From: CAYMND01 sp964465065
GTDB taxonomy: Bacteria; Acidobacteriota; Aminicenantia; UBA2199
Direction: 5' to 3'
NCBI GenBank assembly: GCA_964465065.1
Contig: CAYXHZ010000053.1
Location: 1 to 21,448 of the forward strand
Length of the DNA stretch: 21,448 bases
Shown piece after piece: positions 13,696 through 21,448 of the stretch (positions are counted from its first letter, which is position 1; each line of letters begins with the position of its first letter). A program made the translations under genes and the position numbers. The notes below the pieces were generated by a model. The model was not told the DNA's origin and searched no databases. It saw only the letters and a list, made by a program, of their open reading frames with translations.

Positions 13696-15192
13696 TCAGA
13701 TTCCGAGGGTCTGGATGGTCTGCAGCAGCAATTCTGAACGTATCGGCTTGTTGACGTAGGCGTCGATGTTCAGTTTCCCGGCCAGATTCCGCTGCGACTG
13801 TTCGGTTTCCGTGGTGACCATGATGATCGGCAGGTACCGGATACTGTCGTCGCTGCGCACCTTCTCGGCCAGTTCGATACCGTCCATGTTGGGCATGTTC
13901 AGGTCGGTGATCAGCAGGTCGAAACACTCGGCCTGCAGCTTGCACAAGGCGGCCGCGCCGTCCTGAACGGTGTTTACCCGGTATCCGGCCTCGGACAGGA
14001 TGCTTTCGTAGAATTTGCGCACGGCCATGGAATCGTCGGCGGCCAGGATGCTGGCTCCGGCCTGCGGGCGAACGGATTTCCGGTCCCGCGCGGCCTGAAT
14101 GGCTTCCTTCAGATGGGTTTGGCCGGACAGCTTGACGATCAATTCCTCGGCCTGACTGTCGATCAGGGCGTCGATGATCGCCTGGCCCTGGGGCTGGCTC
14201 GGATCGATGCGTTCACTGATTTTACTGCCGACGAAAGGGAAGTCGTATCGGTTCAGGGCCGTCAACACGCTGATCAGCAGAGCATGGTCGGTCTCGGCCA
14301 GGGCCTCGATGAGGCAGACGAAGGTTTTCAGGGACGGAAAGGCGCCCAGGGCTTCGTATACGGCGAAGCGGACGTTGGCGTCATCGGCCTGGCCCTGATC
14401 CAGCACCGTCAGCAACAGGTCGCCGCCGAGTTTACTGTTGGTTTGAGCGATCAAGTTGGCGGCCAGGATTTTCTGGTCGTTGTCGTCACCCGAGAAGATC
14501 GGGGTCAGATACGGGATCACCGTGTCGCCGAGTTGAGCGAGCTGTTCGATGATGAAGCGTCGGACAGTGGGATTTTTGTGGTGCAGGGACTGGCTGAGGA
14601 AGCGCAGGTTGTCCTGACCTCCCAGTTCGGCCAGGGTCTCGATGGCCTGGACGGTGACGACGGCGCAGCTGTGGTAGCGATCCGGCGATTCGTTGTCCCG
14701 GATCAGCTGCTGCAGGTATGGATCCTGGCTGTGATCCCGGCACAAAGCCAGTCCTTTGATGGCGGTGGCGGCCAGCAGGCAGTCCGGGTTGCGTGTTTCG
14801 CTGCGGAACAGCTCGCCGAAACGTTCTGGGCTCAGCTCCAGCATGGTGCGCAGCATTTCGTTCTTTTGCGACGGGTTGTTCTCAACCTGGTAAAGGGCGA
14901 GTAAACGGGGGGCAGCGGCCTGCATTTTCTTGCGGGAAACGATGCCCAAGGCCAGATTCTGGTGCTCGCTCACCGGGCTGTCCAGCAGTCTGACGGCGGC
15001 GGCTTCATTGTTGAGCAGCAGATCGCGCAGGGTGTGAAGCAGCATGAGGTCGATGGTGCTGTCGCCGCTGCGGCTGGAACTGAGTTCGATCAGTTCGGCG
15101 ATTTCCAGATCGCTGCCGTCCACAGCGATCTGGTTGAGCAGGTTGATCTTATCGATAAACGCTTTCCGGTTGAAATCGTGCAGGCGGCTCAT
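13696..15192 (-). CDS. HEAT-repeat protein with C-terminal receiver domain
   Basis: 498 aa. The start at 15192 has GGAGG eight bases upstream; the ATG at 15207 lies within that site. Residues from about 20 to 360 are helical repeats of HEAT/Armadillo type ('AIETLAELGGQDNLRFLSQS', 'NPTVRRFIIEQLAQLGDTVI', 'NVRFAVYEALGAFPSLKTFV'). The C-terminal 125 residues are a full CheY-like receiver with the acidic pair in 'LAADDS', phospho-acceptor D430 in 'LLITDLNMPNMDG', the conserved threonine in 'VTTET' and lysine in NKP. There is no DNA-binding or catalytic output, so phosphorylation probably alters a protein-protein interaction made by the helical scaffold. No cognate kinase is adjacent. It is transcribed alone, from the candidate promoter at 15222-15250. 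Confidence 0.9.
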   Translation of the reverse strand: MSRLHDFNRKAFIDKINLLNQIAVDGSDLEIAELIELSSSRSGDSTIDLMLLHTLRDLLLNNEAAAVRLLDSPVSEHQNLALGIVSRKKMQAAAPRLLALYQVENNPSQKNEMLRTMLELSPERFGELFRSETRNPDCLLAATAIKGLALCRDHSQDPYLQQLIRDNESPDRYHSCAVVTVQAIETLAELGGQDNLRFLSQSLHHKNPTVRRFIIEQLAQLGDTVIPYLTPIFSGDDNDQKILAANLIAQTNSKLGGDLLLTVLDQGQADDANVRFAVYEALGAFPSLKTFVCLIEALAETDHALLISVLTALNRYDFPFVGSKISERIDPSQPQGQAIIDALIDSQAEELIVKLSGQTHLKEAIQAARDRKSVRPQAGASILAADDSMAVRKFYESILSEAGYRVNTVQDGAAALCKLQAECFDLLITDLNMPNMDGIELAEKVRSDDSIRYLPIIMVTTETEQSQRNLAGKLNIDAYVNKPIRSELLLQTIQTLGI

Positions 15193-15221
15193 CGTGTTAA
15201 CCTCCATCTCGGCCTGTACCG

Positions 15222-15250
15222 GGTATAAGTCATCCCGGTGCCATGGTAAA
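15222..15250 (-). promoter_or_regulatory. Candidate promoter of the HEAT/receiver gene
   Basis: On the minus strand, TTTACC (15250-15245), 17 bp and TATACC (15227-15222): four of six matches in each hexamer. Transcription would start near 15215, giving a leader of about 23 nt that contains the GGAGG site. Confidence 0.45.
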
Positions 15251-15331
15251 CTGTTCGCTGGGTTGCTACTGTTATAGCGGCGTTTTTAAAAAAAAACCAC
15301 CTCAAGCCGGCCGTGAGTTCATGGGCGCCCG

Positions 15332-15348
15332 ACTTGACAATGTCAAGT
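15332..15348. promoter_or_regulatory. 17-bp palindrome overlapping a consensus -35
   Basis: ACTTGACAATGTCAAGT is a perfect inverted repeat (7-bp arms, 3-bp centre). It contains an exact TTGACA (15334-15339). Seventeen bases later AACAAT (15357-15362) could be the -10, placing the transcript start at the ATG of the next gene (15369). A dimeric repressor site is a natural reading. Confidence 0.5.
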
Positions 15349-15368
15349 TACTGTCCAACAATGAATCC

Positions 15369-15977
15369 ATGACAAAAAAAATGGTGACGGCTTTGTGTCT
15401 GACAGCCTGGTTGCTGTTTCCATGGTATGGAGCGGCGGTGGAAGAGCTGGACAACCGTATCGACCCCAGCGGCGGTTGGCGCAGCCGGATGGGTGTCCTG
15501 TCGCTGATGCTCAGCAGCGACACGCTGTCCTTCTCCTATTCTTCGCTGTTTGCCGAAGCGGCCCACATCTGCGATGCCGCCGGCGTGGCCGGTCTGGTCG
15601 GTCGCAACGAGTACCATTACGTCGACGAGCAGGGAACCGTGGCCTTCATCGTGAGCCGCGATGCCGTAGAACTTAAGCTGGTCTCCGGTATCGCTTCCTT
15701 CTGCGGCGCGGACTGGCCGGGGGAGACTTTCACCTTGGAAGGTTACGAAGCGCTCGAGATCCGGGAAGTCGATGTCGACAGGACCGGTTTTCATGTAGTC
15801 ATGCCCGCGCCGCCGACGAAGCGCAAGGCTTACGTCGTCCGCGGCGATCGGCTGGAAACGGCGCCCTGCCGGCATGAGGGAGCCGATACCTATGTGCTGG
15901 CCCGGTACCGGGGCAAGAAGGGCAGCACCGTCGGTTTGATCGAGGAAGCGGCCCTGTCGGTACCATTGAAAGAGTAG
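15369..15977 (+). CDS. Secreted protein of unknown function
   Basis: 202 aa. The signal peptide 'MTKKMVTALCLTAWLLFPWY' (then GAA) fixes the start at 15369, although no Shine-Dalgarno sequence precedes it; the frame is open upstream to 15243. The mature part has three cysteines ('AAHICDAAGV', 'ASFCGADWPG', 'TAPCRHEG') and reads as a compact mixed or beta fold ('EYHYVDEQGTVAFIVSRDA', 'ALEIREVDVDRTGFHVVM', 'KAYVVRGDRLETA'). I do not recognise a family. A palindrome with an exact -35 hexamer lies 21 bp upstream, suggesting dedicated repression. It is divergent from the HEAT/receiver gene. Periplasmic location is likely. Confidence 0.75.
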   Translation: MTKKMVTALCLTAWLLFPWYGAAVEELDNRIDPSGGWRSRMGVLSLMLSSDTLSFSYSSLFAEAAHICDAAGVAGLVGRNEYHYVDEQGTVAFIVSRDAVELKLVSGIASFCGADWPGETFTLEGYEALEIREVDVDRTGFHVVMPAPPTKRKAYVVRGDRLETAPCRHEGADTYVLARYRGKKGSTVGLIEEAALSVPLKE

Positions 15978-16005
15978 AACCCAGACCGCATTCCGCCATT
16001 TTCCC

Positions 16006-16034
16006 TTGTACGCCGCGGCGGCTTGTGATAGAAT
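16006..16034 (+). promoter_or_regulatory. Candidate promoter of the DEAD-box helicase gene
   Basis: TTGTAC (16006-16011), 17 bp and TAGAAT (16029-16034). The predicted start near 16041 gives a leader of about 118 nt before the helicase ATG. Long leaders are usual for cold-inducible DEAD-box genes, but I see no recognisable cold-box motif. Confidence 0.45.
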
Positions 16035-16158
16035 GGCTTCGTCAGCAAGAATCCCTCCGATCCTTTTAGACGGCAATTTTCCGGTCTTTGCAGATCCGAC
16101 CTGTCCGATTTTTCTTGAAAGGCTCTGGTGGTTGATGTACTGCAAAAAAAGGAGAATC

Positions 16159-17844
16159 ATGATCACATTTCAAGAACTGGGATTGGAAGAGAGTTTGCTC
16201 AAAGCCGTCGACAAACTCGGCTACTGTGAACCGATGCCCGTCCAGGCGCAGGTTGTACCGCAACTGCTGAACCATGACGACGACCTGGTCGCCCTGGCTC
16301 AGACCGGAACCGGTAAAACCGCCGCGTTCGGCTTACCGCTGCTGCAGACCGTAGCCGCCGACAACAAGCATATCCAGAGCGTCATCCTCTGTCCGACACG
16401 GGAACTCTGTCTGCAGATTTACGAAGACCTCCGCGATTTGGGACAATTCAAGAAAACTGTCCGCCTGGTCGCCGTTTACGGTGGCGCCAGCATAGAGAAT
16501 CAAATCCGTGACCTCGATAAAAGACCGCAGATCGTAGTGGCCACCCCCGGACGTTTGCTGGACATGATCCGCCGCGGCAAGGTGGACCTGAGCGAATTGC
16601 AGAATCTGGTACTCGACGAGGCGGACGAGATGCTCAACATGGGCTTCGCCGAAGAACTCAACGCCATCCTGGAAACGACTCCGGTGCAGAAAAGAGTGGC
16701 CCTGTTTTCGGCCACCATGCCCGCCGACGTCGCGCGCATCGCCCGTCAGTACATGCACGAGCCGCGCGAGATCGTCATCGGTCCCCGCAACGCCGCCGCC
16801 GGCCAGCTCACCCATCAGGTCTACATCGCCAGATCCGCAGACCGCTACGCCGTCGTGCGCCGCATCATCGATTACCATCCGCACATGTACGCCATCGTTT
16901 TTTGCCGCACCCGCCAGGAAACCAAGGACATGGCCGAACAGCTCTGGCAGGACGGCTACAGCGCCGACGCCCTGCACGGCGATTTGTCCCAGGCTCAGCG
17001 TGAAACTGTTCTGGCCCGCTTCCGCAACCGCCAGTTTCCTTTGCTGATCGCCACCGATGTGGCTGCCCGCGGGCTCGATGTCTCCGATCTCAGCCACGTC
17101 ATCCATCTCAATCTGCCCCAGGACGAATCGGCCTACACCCACCGCAGCGGACGCACCGGCCGGGCCGGCAAGAGCGGGGTGTCGGTCCTGATCGCCCTGC
17201 CTTCGGACCGTTTCCGTCTGCAGCGCCTGGAGAAACAGCTCGGCGTTCGTTTCGAGTTTCTGCCTGTTCCCGACGCCCGTTCCGTTTGCGAGAGGAAGGT
17301 CCTGGCCCACCTGGACCGTCTCGACGGGGCAGTGCAGCACAGCGAGCTGATCGATCCCTACATGGAACTGATCGAAAACCGCTGCTCGGCAATGAGCCGC
17401 GAAGATCTGATCAAACGCTGGCTGACCGCCGAACTGGGCACTCATCTGGCCCGTTACCAGGGCGCTCCGGACCTGAATTTGCCGTTCAATCATGCCAAAA
17501 CTCTGCCCCGGACCAAGCCGCACGAACGGAAAGCGCCGGTCGACATGGAATTCAGCAAACTGATGGTCAACTTGGGCAAGCGCAACCAGGTCAGCCCGAT
17601 GACGGTCATGGGACTGGTCGCCGACGCCACCGGTAAACGCAATATCGAGATCGGCCGTATCGAGATTTTCAAATCTTTCACCCTGTTCGAAGTCGACAGA
17701 CTGGAAGAAAAGAGGGTCCTGAAAGGTTTCGAGGATTTCGACAGGCGGGGCTTGTCCGTCCGCGTGACCAAGGTCACCAATACCCCCCGTCCGGAGAAAA
17801 CGATGAACCGAAAGGCGCGCAAAGGCGTTCACCTTTCGGCCTGA
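16159..17844 (+). CDS. deaD: DEAD-box RNA helicase, DeaD/CsdA type with DbpA domain
   Basis: 561 aa. The ATG at 16159 follows AAGGAG by four bases. All core motifs are present: Q motif ('FQELGLEE...PMPVQAQ'), motif I AQTGTGKT (47-54), Ia PTREL, Ib TPGR, II DEAD (153-156), III SAT (184-186), V 'IATDVAARGLDV' and VI HRSGRTGR (328-335). After the two RecA-like domains comes a linker, then a C-terminal DbpA-type RNA-binding domain (about 465-545; 'LMVNLGKRNQVSPMTVMGLV'...'IEIFKSFTLFEVD') and a basic tail. Such enzymes unwind short RNA duplexes in ribosome assembly and mRNA turnover, notably in the cold. The role is from the family; the gene symbol is by similarity, and DbpA would be the alternative name. 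Confidence 0.93.
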   Translation: MITFQELGLEESLLKAVDKLGYCEPMPVQAQVVPQLLNHDDDLVALAQTGTGKTAAFGLPLLQTVAADNKHIQSVILCPTRELCLQIYEDLRDLGQFKKTVRLVAVYGGASIENQIRDLDKRPQIVVATPGRLLDMIRRGKVDLSELQNLVLDEADEMLNMGFAEELNAILETTPVQKRVALFSATMPADVARIARQYMHEPREIVIGPRNAAAGQLTHQVYIARSADRYAVVRRIIDYHPHMYAIVFCRTRQETKDMAEQLWQDGYSADALHGDLSQAQRETVLARFRNRQFPLLIATDVAARGLDVSDLSHVIHLNLPQDESAYTHRSGRTGRAGKSGVSVLIALPSDRFRLQRLEKQLGVRFEFLPVPDARSVCERKVLAHLDRLDGAVQHSELIDPYMELIENRCSAMSREDLIKRWLTAELGTHLARYQGAPDLNLPFNHAKTLPRTKPHERKAPVDMEFSKLMVNLGKRNQVSPMTVMGLVADATGKRNIEIGRIEIFKSFTLFEVDRLEEKRVLKGFEDFDRRGLSVRVTKVTNTPRPEKTMNRKARKGVHLSA

Positions 17845-17856
17845 TCCTGGTATAAA
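17828..17856 (+). promoter_or_regulatory. Candidate internal promoter for the M16C peptidase gene
   Basis: TTCACC (17828-17833), 17 bp and TATAAA (17851-17856), inside the last helicase codons. The predicted start coincides with the GTG at 17864, which opens the peptidase frame. Alternatively the message is read through from the helicase gene and translation begins at the ATG at 17912. Confidence 0.4.
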
Positions 17857-17911
17857 TGTTTCTGTGAGTGCCGGTGCCGCTCTCATGGGCGGACCGGAAG
17901 CCAGAGGGAAT

Positions 17912-20830
17912 ATGATCGAAAACGGTACGGTGCTGCACGGTTTTGTACTGGAAAGGCAAGCCTGGGTCGACGAACTGGACGGCCGCTGCCTGCTGTTTAG
18001 CCACGAACGGAGCGGAGCGCGACTGCTCAAGGTGCTCAGTCCGGACGACAACAAGGTTTTTGCCGTCACCTTCAGGACTCCGCCCGTCGATGACAGCGGT
18101 TTGCCGCATATCATGGAACATTCCGTTCTCAACGGTTCGGAACGCTTTCCGGTCAAGAGCCCGTTCGACGTACTCAGTCAAGGTTCGCTCAAGACATTCC
18201 TCAACGCCATGACCGGCAGCGACATGACCATTTATCCGGTCGCCAGCCGCAACGACAAGGATTTTCGCAACCTGATGCATGTCTACCTGGATGCCGTCTT
18301 CAAACCGCTCATCCACCGCGAGCCGCGCATTTTTCAACAGGAGGGCTGGCATTATGAGCTTGAAGCGGTCGATGCTCCGCTGACTTGCACCGGTGTCGTC
18401 TACAACGAGATGAAGGGCGCTTTTTCCGCGCCGCAGCGGCTTTTGGACCTGCATATCGGTCGCAGACTGTTTCCCGACAACTGCTATTCCAGATCCTCAG
18501 GCGGCCACCCCGATGCCATCCCCGAATTGGATCAGGATCGCTTCACGGCTTACCATCGCGTTTTCTACCATCCGGCCAACAGTTACATTTATCTCTACGG
18601 AAACGGCGACCTCGACGACGAGCTCGAATTCATCGACGGTAATTACCTGTCCGCTTACGAAAAAAGAACCGTTCCCAGCGACATCCCCCTGCAGGCCCCG
18701 TTACGGCAGGTGCCCGATATCGTCGAGTCCTATCCCTTGCCGCAGGGGGTTGACGGTGAAAATCAGACTTACATCGCCTGGGCGGGAGTGTACGGACGCT
18801 GCACCGACCAGGAGACGACCATCTGCCTGGACATACTGGCCGAGGCTCTGGTCAACCATCAGAACGGCCCGCTCCGACTGGCCCTGCAGCAGGCCGGAAT
18901 CGGACAGGATGTCGCCGCGTCCGTCGACAGGATCCAGCAGCCGGTGTTCCAGATTACCATCGATAACGCCCGGCCGGAGGACTTTTCACGTTTCAAGGAA
19001 ATTCTCGACGGGACAGTGCGGCAGGCGTGCAAGACCGGCCTGGACCGGACGATGCTCGAAGGCATCGTCAACCGCATGGAATTCAGCCTGCGCGAGGGGC
19101 AGGGGAGTTTCACCGGTGTCAGCGGCGCCATGATGGCCACACCGGGTTGGCTGTTTGGCGACGATCCGTTTCTGACCCTGTCCTTTTACAGCGAGCTGAC
19201 GGAAATCCGCCGCAAAATCGCCGACAACCACCTGGAAAAGATGCTGAAAGAGCTGTTTTTGACCAATGAACATGCCTGCTTTGCGCTCCTGAACCCTCAG
19301 GAAGGGCTGGAGACGGTACTGCAGGAAAGACTGACTGACAGGTTGTCCCGGATCAAGGCGGCGATGAGCGGCCCGGAAATCGAATGCCTGGTTCAGGAAA
19401 CCCGGGAACTGCGGGACTACCAGCAGCGTCGTGACGATCCCGAATCTTTGGCCAGCATTCCCTTGCTCGAGTTGAGCGACATCGATCCCGTGGAGTCTGA
19501 TATCCCCGTCCGTCAGGAGGATGCCGCCGGTGTCCCCATGCTGTTCGTCGATGAATTCAGCCGCGGCATCGTTTATTTCAGTCTGTATCTGGACGCCGGC
19601 GCCGTCAGTCAGGAACTGATTCCGTATTTGCAGCTGTTCAACCAACTGATCGGTTTGCTGGCCACGGAGCGTTACAGTTACGGGGAATTGGAAGATCAGA
19701 TCAACCTCCACACCGGAGGTATCTCCAGTGCGCTGAACCCGCTGCCGGTTCTGCGGGACGATACGCAGCTGCGCAGCTTCTTCGCCCTCAAGGGCAAAGT
19801 GATGCCGGAAAAGAGCGCCAAACTGCTGGAGTTAATGCGCGAGCAATTGCTGCACAGCTCGTGGAGCAAGGATCCCGAACGCCTGCGCGAGCTGATCGTG
19901 CGCATGAAGGCCCAGACCGAGCAGGGGCTGGCCTACAACGGACTCAGTATCGCCGCCATTCGCGTCAGCTCCTATTTCTCCAACCGCGGCGCCTACCGGG
20001 AACTCATCGGCGGGCACAGCTATTACCTGTTTCTCTGCGATCTGGTCGATCAGTTCGACCGCAAGCTCGGGCAGATCACCGAAAATCTGCAGCGGGTGCA
20101 AGCTCGTCTGGTCAACCGTCGTGGCCTGTTGCTCAGTCTGACCTGTCAGCCGGAGCAGGCCGAGGCTCTGCGGCGCGAACTGGGGGGCTTTCTGGCCGAT
20201 TTTCCGGATTTTCCGGTCCAGCGCACACCGTACCGCTTCGTCAAGGAAACCGCCAACGAGGCCTTCAAGGACGCCAGCAAGGTGCAGTACGTGGTCAAGG
20301 GCGGCGATTACCGCAGTCTGGGCTACTCGTACAACGGTCGGATGGAGGTGCTGTCCCAACTGCTTTCGACCGTTTACCTGCAGAATACGGTCCGGGTCAT
20401 GGGCGGCGCGTACGGCGGTTTTGCCATGCTGTCCGATAACGGTTCGTTGCTGCTCGCCTCCTACCGCGATCCCAACTTGGACAAGACGATACAGGTATAC
20501 AATCAGACTGCCGATTTTCTGAGGGATCTGCAGCTGTCCGAGCGCGAGTTGCGCCGCCTGATCATCGGGGCCATTTCCAAGCGCGATTACCCGCTGGACC
20601 CGGCCCAGAAAGCGATCGCGGCCGTGGAACGGCATTTGTCGCGCATCGGTCAGGCGCAGCGGCAACAGGAACGGACGGAGATTCTGACCACCCGTCTGGA
20701 GGACCTGCGGGCCTATGCGGAGCTGCTTGCCGGATTGATGATCCAAAACAACCTGTGTGTCGTCGGAAACGAGCAGCTGATCCAGGAGCGGGCCGGACTG
20801 TTCAAGTCGGTTTTGAACCTGCGGCGCTGA
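17912..20830 (+). CDS. M16C zinc metallopeptidase, presequence-protease (PreP) type
   Basis: 972 aa from the ATG at 17912 (GAGG four bases upstream), or 988 aa from GTG 17864. The inverted zinc motif HxxEH is H66-I-M-E69-H70 in 'GLPHIMEHSVLNGSERFPVK', and the third ligand is probably E166 in 'GVVYNEMKGAFS', 96 residues later as in PreP. Typical M16C blocks follow: 'FDVLSQGSLKTFLNAMTGSD', 'YPVASRNDKDFRNLMHVYLD', and C-terminal 'QYVVKGGDYRSLGYSYNGRM' and 'VRVMGGAYGGFAMLSDNGSL'. The length equals the full two-half, four-domain clamshell. These enzymes degrade short unstructured peptides inside a closed chamber. No signal peptide is seen, so it is probably cytoplasmic. It follows the helicase gene by 67 bp. 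Confidence 0.92.
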   Translation: MIENGTVLHGFVLERQAWVDELDGRCLLFSHERSGARLLKVLSPDDNKVFAVTFRTPPVDDSGLPHIMEHSVLNGSERFPVKSPFDVLSQGSLKTFLNAMTGSDMTIYPVASRNDKDFRNLMHVYLDAVFKPLIHREPRIFQQEGWHYELEAVDAPLTCTGVVYNEMKGAFSAPQRLLDLHIGRRLFPDNCYSRSSGGHPDAIPELDQDRFTAYHRVFYHPANSYIYLYGNGDLDDELEFIDGNYLSAYEKRTVPSDIPLQAPLRQVPDIVESYPLPQGVDGENQTYIAWAGVYGRCTDQETTICLDILAEALVNHQNGPLRLALQQAGIGQDVAASVDRIQQPVFQITIDNARPEDFSRFKEILDGTVRQACKTGLDRTMLEGIVNRMEFSLREGQGSFTGVSGAMMATPGWLFGDDPFLTLSFYSELTEIRRKIADNHLEKMLKELFLTNEHACFALLNPQEGLETVLQERLTDRLSRIKAAMSGPEIECLVQETRELRDYQQRRDDPESLASIPLLELSDIDPVESDIPVRQEDAAGVPMLFVDEFSRGIVYFSLYLDAGAVSQELIPYLQLFNQLIGLLATERYSYGELEDQINLHTGGISSALNPLPVLRDDTQLRSFFALKGKVMPEKSAKLLELMREQLLHSSWSKDPERLRELIVRMKAQTEQGLAYNGLSIAAIRVSSYFSNRGAYRELIGGHSYYLFLCDLVDQFDRKLGQITENLQRVQARLVNRRGLLLSLTCQPEQAEALRRELGGFLADFPDFPVQRTPYRFVKETANEAFKDASKVQYVVKGGDYRSLGYSYNGRMEVLSQLLSTVYLQNTVRVMGGAYGGFAMLSDNGSLLLASYRDPNLDKTIQVYNQTADFLRDLQLSERELRRLIIGAISKRDYPLDPAQKAIAAVERHLSRIGQAQRQQERTEILTTRLEDLRAYAELLAGLMIQNNLCVVGNEQLIQERAGLFKSVLNLRR

Positions 20831-20858
20831 TTCAGGATCGAGCGGATTCCGGGCGGAG

Positions 20859-20887
20859 CTGACGGTTTTCGATTTTTATGTTACTAT
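20859..20887 (+). promoter_or_regulatory. Weak promoter candidate for the CBM48 gene
   Basis: CTGACG (20859-20864), 17 bp and TACTAT (20882-20887), four of six matches each, in the A/T-rich gap after the peptidase gene. It would give a leader of about 70 nt. Confidence 0.3.
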
Positions 20888-20964
20888 ACCTTTGTAATGT
20901 ATGTCGATGAGAACGCGATTGATATGAAAACAGAACCGTCAAAACACTTCATAAGGTGGGGAAC

Positions 20965-21261
20965 ATGATCAACAAGAGCTATCAGAAAAGTGGCGGCATT
21001 TGTCGGGTCACCTTTCGCTTTAAACCGGAAATTGACACGAAGAAGGCCTATTTATGTGGAGATTTCAATGATTGGAATCCGATGGCCAACCCGATGAAGC
21101 GTCTCAAGGAAGGAGATTTTTCCGTCACCATATCGTTGCAGGCCGGTGGCACCTACAGCTTCAAGTATCTGCTCGATGGCAAACATTGGCAGAGCGATCC
21201 GCAGGCCGATGGCTATGTCGGCAACATTTACGGCACTGAAAACTCCCTGATATCGATTTAG
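20965..21261 (+). CDS. Single-domain CBM48 / isoamylase early-set protein
   Basis: 98 aa. The ATG at 20965 has AAGGTGG upstream. The whole protein is one early-set (AMPK glycogen-binding, CBM48) domain: 'VTFRFKPE', 'KKAYLCGDFNDWNPMANPM', 'GDFSVTISLQAGGTYSFKYL', 'DGKHWQSDPQADGY' and a final 'GTENSLISI'. Such domains normally sit at the N-terminus of glycogen branching or debranching enzymes, but free-standing copies of about 100 aa are common in proteobacteria and have no assigned role. Tryptophans typical of glucan binding are present (DW and HW), so glycogen binding is plausible. No catalytic domain or glycogen gene is near. A SUMF1-like gene follows. Confidence 0.88.
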   Translation: MINKSYQKSGGICRVTFRFKPEIDTKKAYLCGDFNDWNPMANPMKRLKEGDFSVTISLQAGGTYSFKYLLDGKHWQSDPQADGYVGNIYGTENSLISI

Positions 21262-21381
21262 TCCATCAGGTCGGCCGTCTCACCGTCAATCCTGTCGTCT
21301 GCAGTAAAAATTTCGTGAATGCTTCCGGGATTTTTCAGAACATAATTTGGCACGATATTCAGGGCCGATAGCGAAGATATC

Positions 21382-21448
21382 ATGAAAAATTTTGTTTTGG
21401 TGGAAGGCGGCGAATTCGAGATGGGTTCGGCCGACGGCGGCCTGGACG
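21382..21448 (+). CDS. SUMF1/FGE-like protein, 5' end only
   Basis: Only the first 22 codons are in the window. They contain 'FVLVEGGEFEMGS', the characteristic start of formylglycine-generating-enzyme-like (SUMF1, PF03781) domains. There is no signal peptide before it, so the domain seems to begin at the N-terminus. True FGE oxidises a sulfatase cysteine to formylglycine, but most bacterial SUMF1 proteins have other or unknown roles. The catalytic cysteines would lie outside the window, so which class this is cannot be decided. The ribosome-binding site is weak. Confidence 0.72.
   Translation, partial: MKNFVLVEGGEFEMGSADGGLD

Noticed and set aside
16333..18156. 607-codon open frame on the minus strand, antisense to the helicase gene
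   Set aside because: It lies opposite a helicase with every catalytic motif and has no recognisable domain or ribosome-binding site. Long antisense frames are expected in codon-biased G+C-rich DNA.
19832..20746. 304-codon minus-strand frame within the M16C peptidase
   Set aside because: It is a composition-driven shadow of the peptidase gene, low in hydrophobic periodicity and without family motifs.
21348..21363. TGGCACG followed by TTCAG, resembling a sigma54 -24/-12 promoter before the SUMF1-like gene
   Set aside because: The -24 part fits but the essential GC of the -12 element is absent at the right spacing.

Overview
The window reads as a chromosomal segment of a Gram-negative bacterium. 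It has a TonB-dependent outer-membrane receptor, Sec and Tat signal peptides, Shine-Dalgarno-type starts and G+C-rich coding DNA. The gene mix (YfiR-like protein with a TonB receptor, stand-alone LUD protein, PreP-like M16C protease, DeaD-type helicase with a DbpA domain, a ~100-aa CBM48 protein, SUMF1/FGE-like protein) suggests Thermodesulfobacteriota/Desulfuromonadia or a neighbouring phylum. That placement is inference from gene content only.

Left part (1-5030): a TonB-dependent receptor gene is followed directly by a YfiR/DUF4154-type periplasmic protein. Next come a secreted DUF6683-like protein and, convergent and overlapping it tail to tail by 29 bp, a membrane diguanylate cyclase with a PhoR-like periplasmic sensor, a GAF domain and GGDEF with an I-site. 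Together they look like an envelope-to-c-di-GMP sensory module. At 5268-6290 lies a Tat-signal-bearing two-[4Fe-4S] protein related to QueG and reductive dehalogenases, preceded by a near-consensus promoter.

Middle part (6310-12500): three minus-strand genes that I cannot assign to a family (secreted 102 aa, cysteine-containing 55 aa, 348 aa) form a compact, A+T-richer operon with strong ribosome-binding sites. Just upstream on the same strand is a very large hybrid two-component regulator (periplasmic beta-propeller, Y_Y_Y, histidine kinase, receiver, AraC DNA-binding domain). The pair resembles a regulator with its target, which is inference. A 22-codon membrane-peptide ORF followed by an 11-bp G/C hairpin lies between this regulator and the LUD gene.

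Right part (12640-21448): a LUD-domain protein, a small four-helix membrane protein, a HEAT-repeat/receiver protein on the minus strand, a secreted unknown protein, a DeaD-like RNA helicase, a PreP-like M16C metallopeptidase, a CBM48 (isoamylase early-set) mini-protein, and the first 22 codons of a SUMF1/FGE-like protein that runs off the window.

No rRNA, tRNA, CRISPR array, transposase or integrase was seen. The most interesting signals are the orphan operon with its neighbouring hybrid regulator, the Tat-exported QueG-like protein, a recurrent geometry suggesting leaderless transcripts (a -10-like hexamer 7 nt before an initiator with no Shine-Dalgarno), the 22-aa peptide ORF, and long inverted repeats in two leaders.
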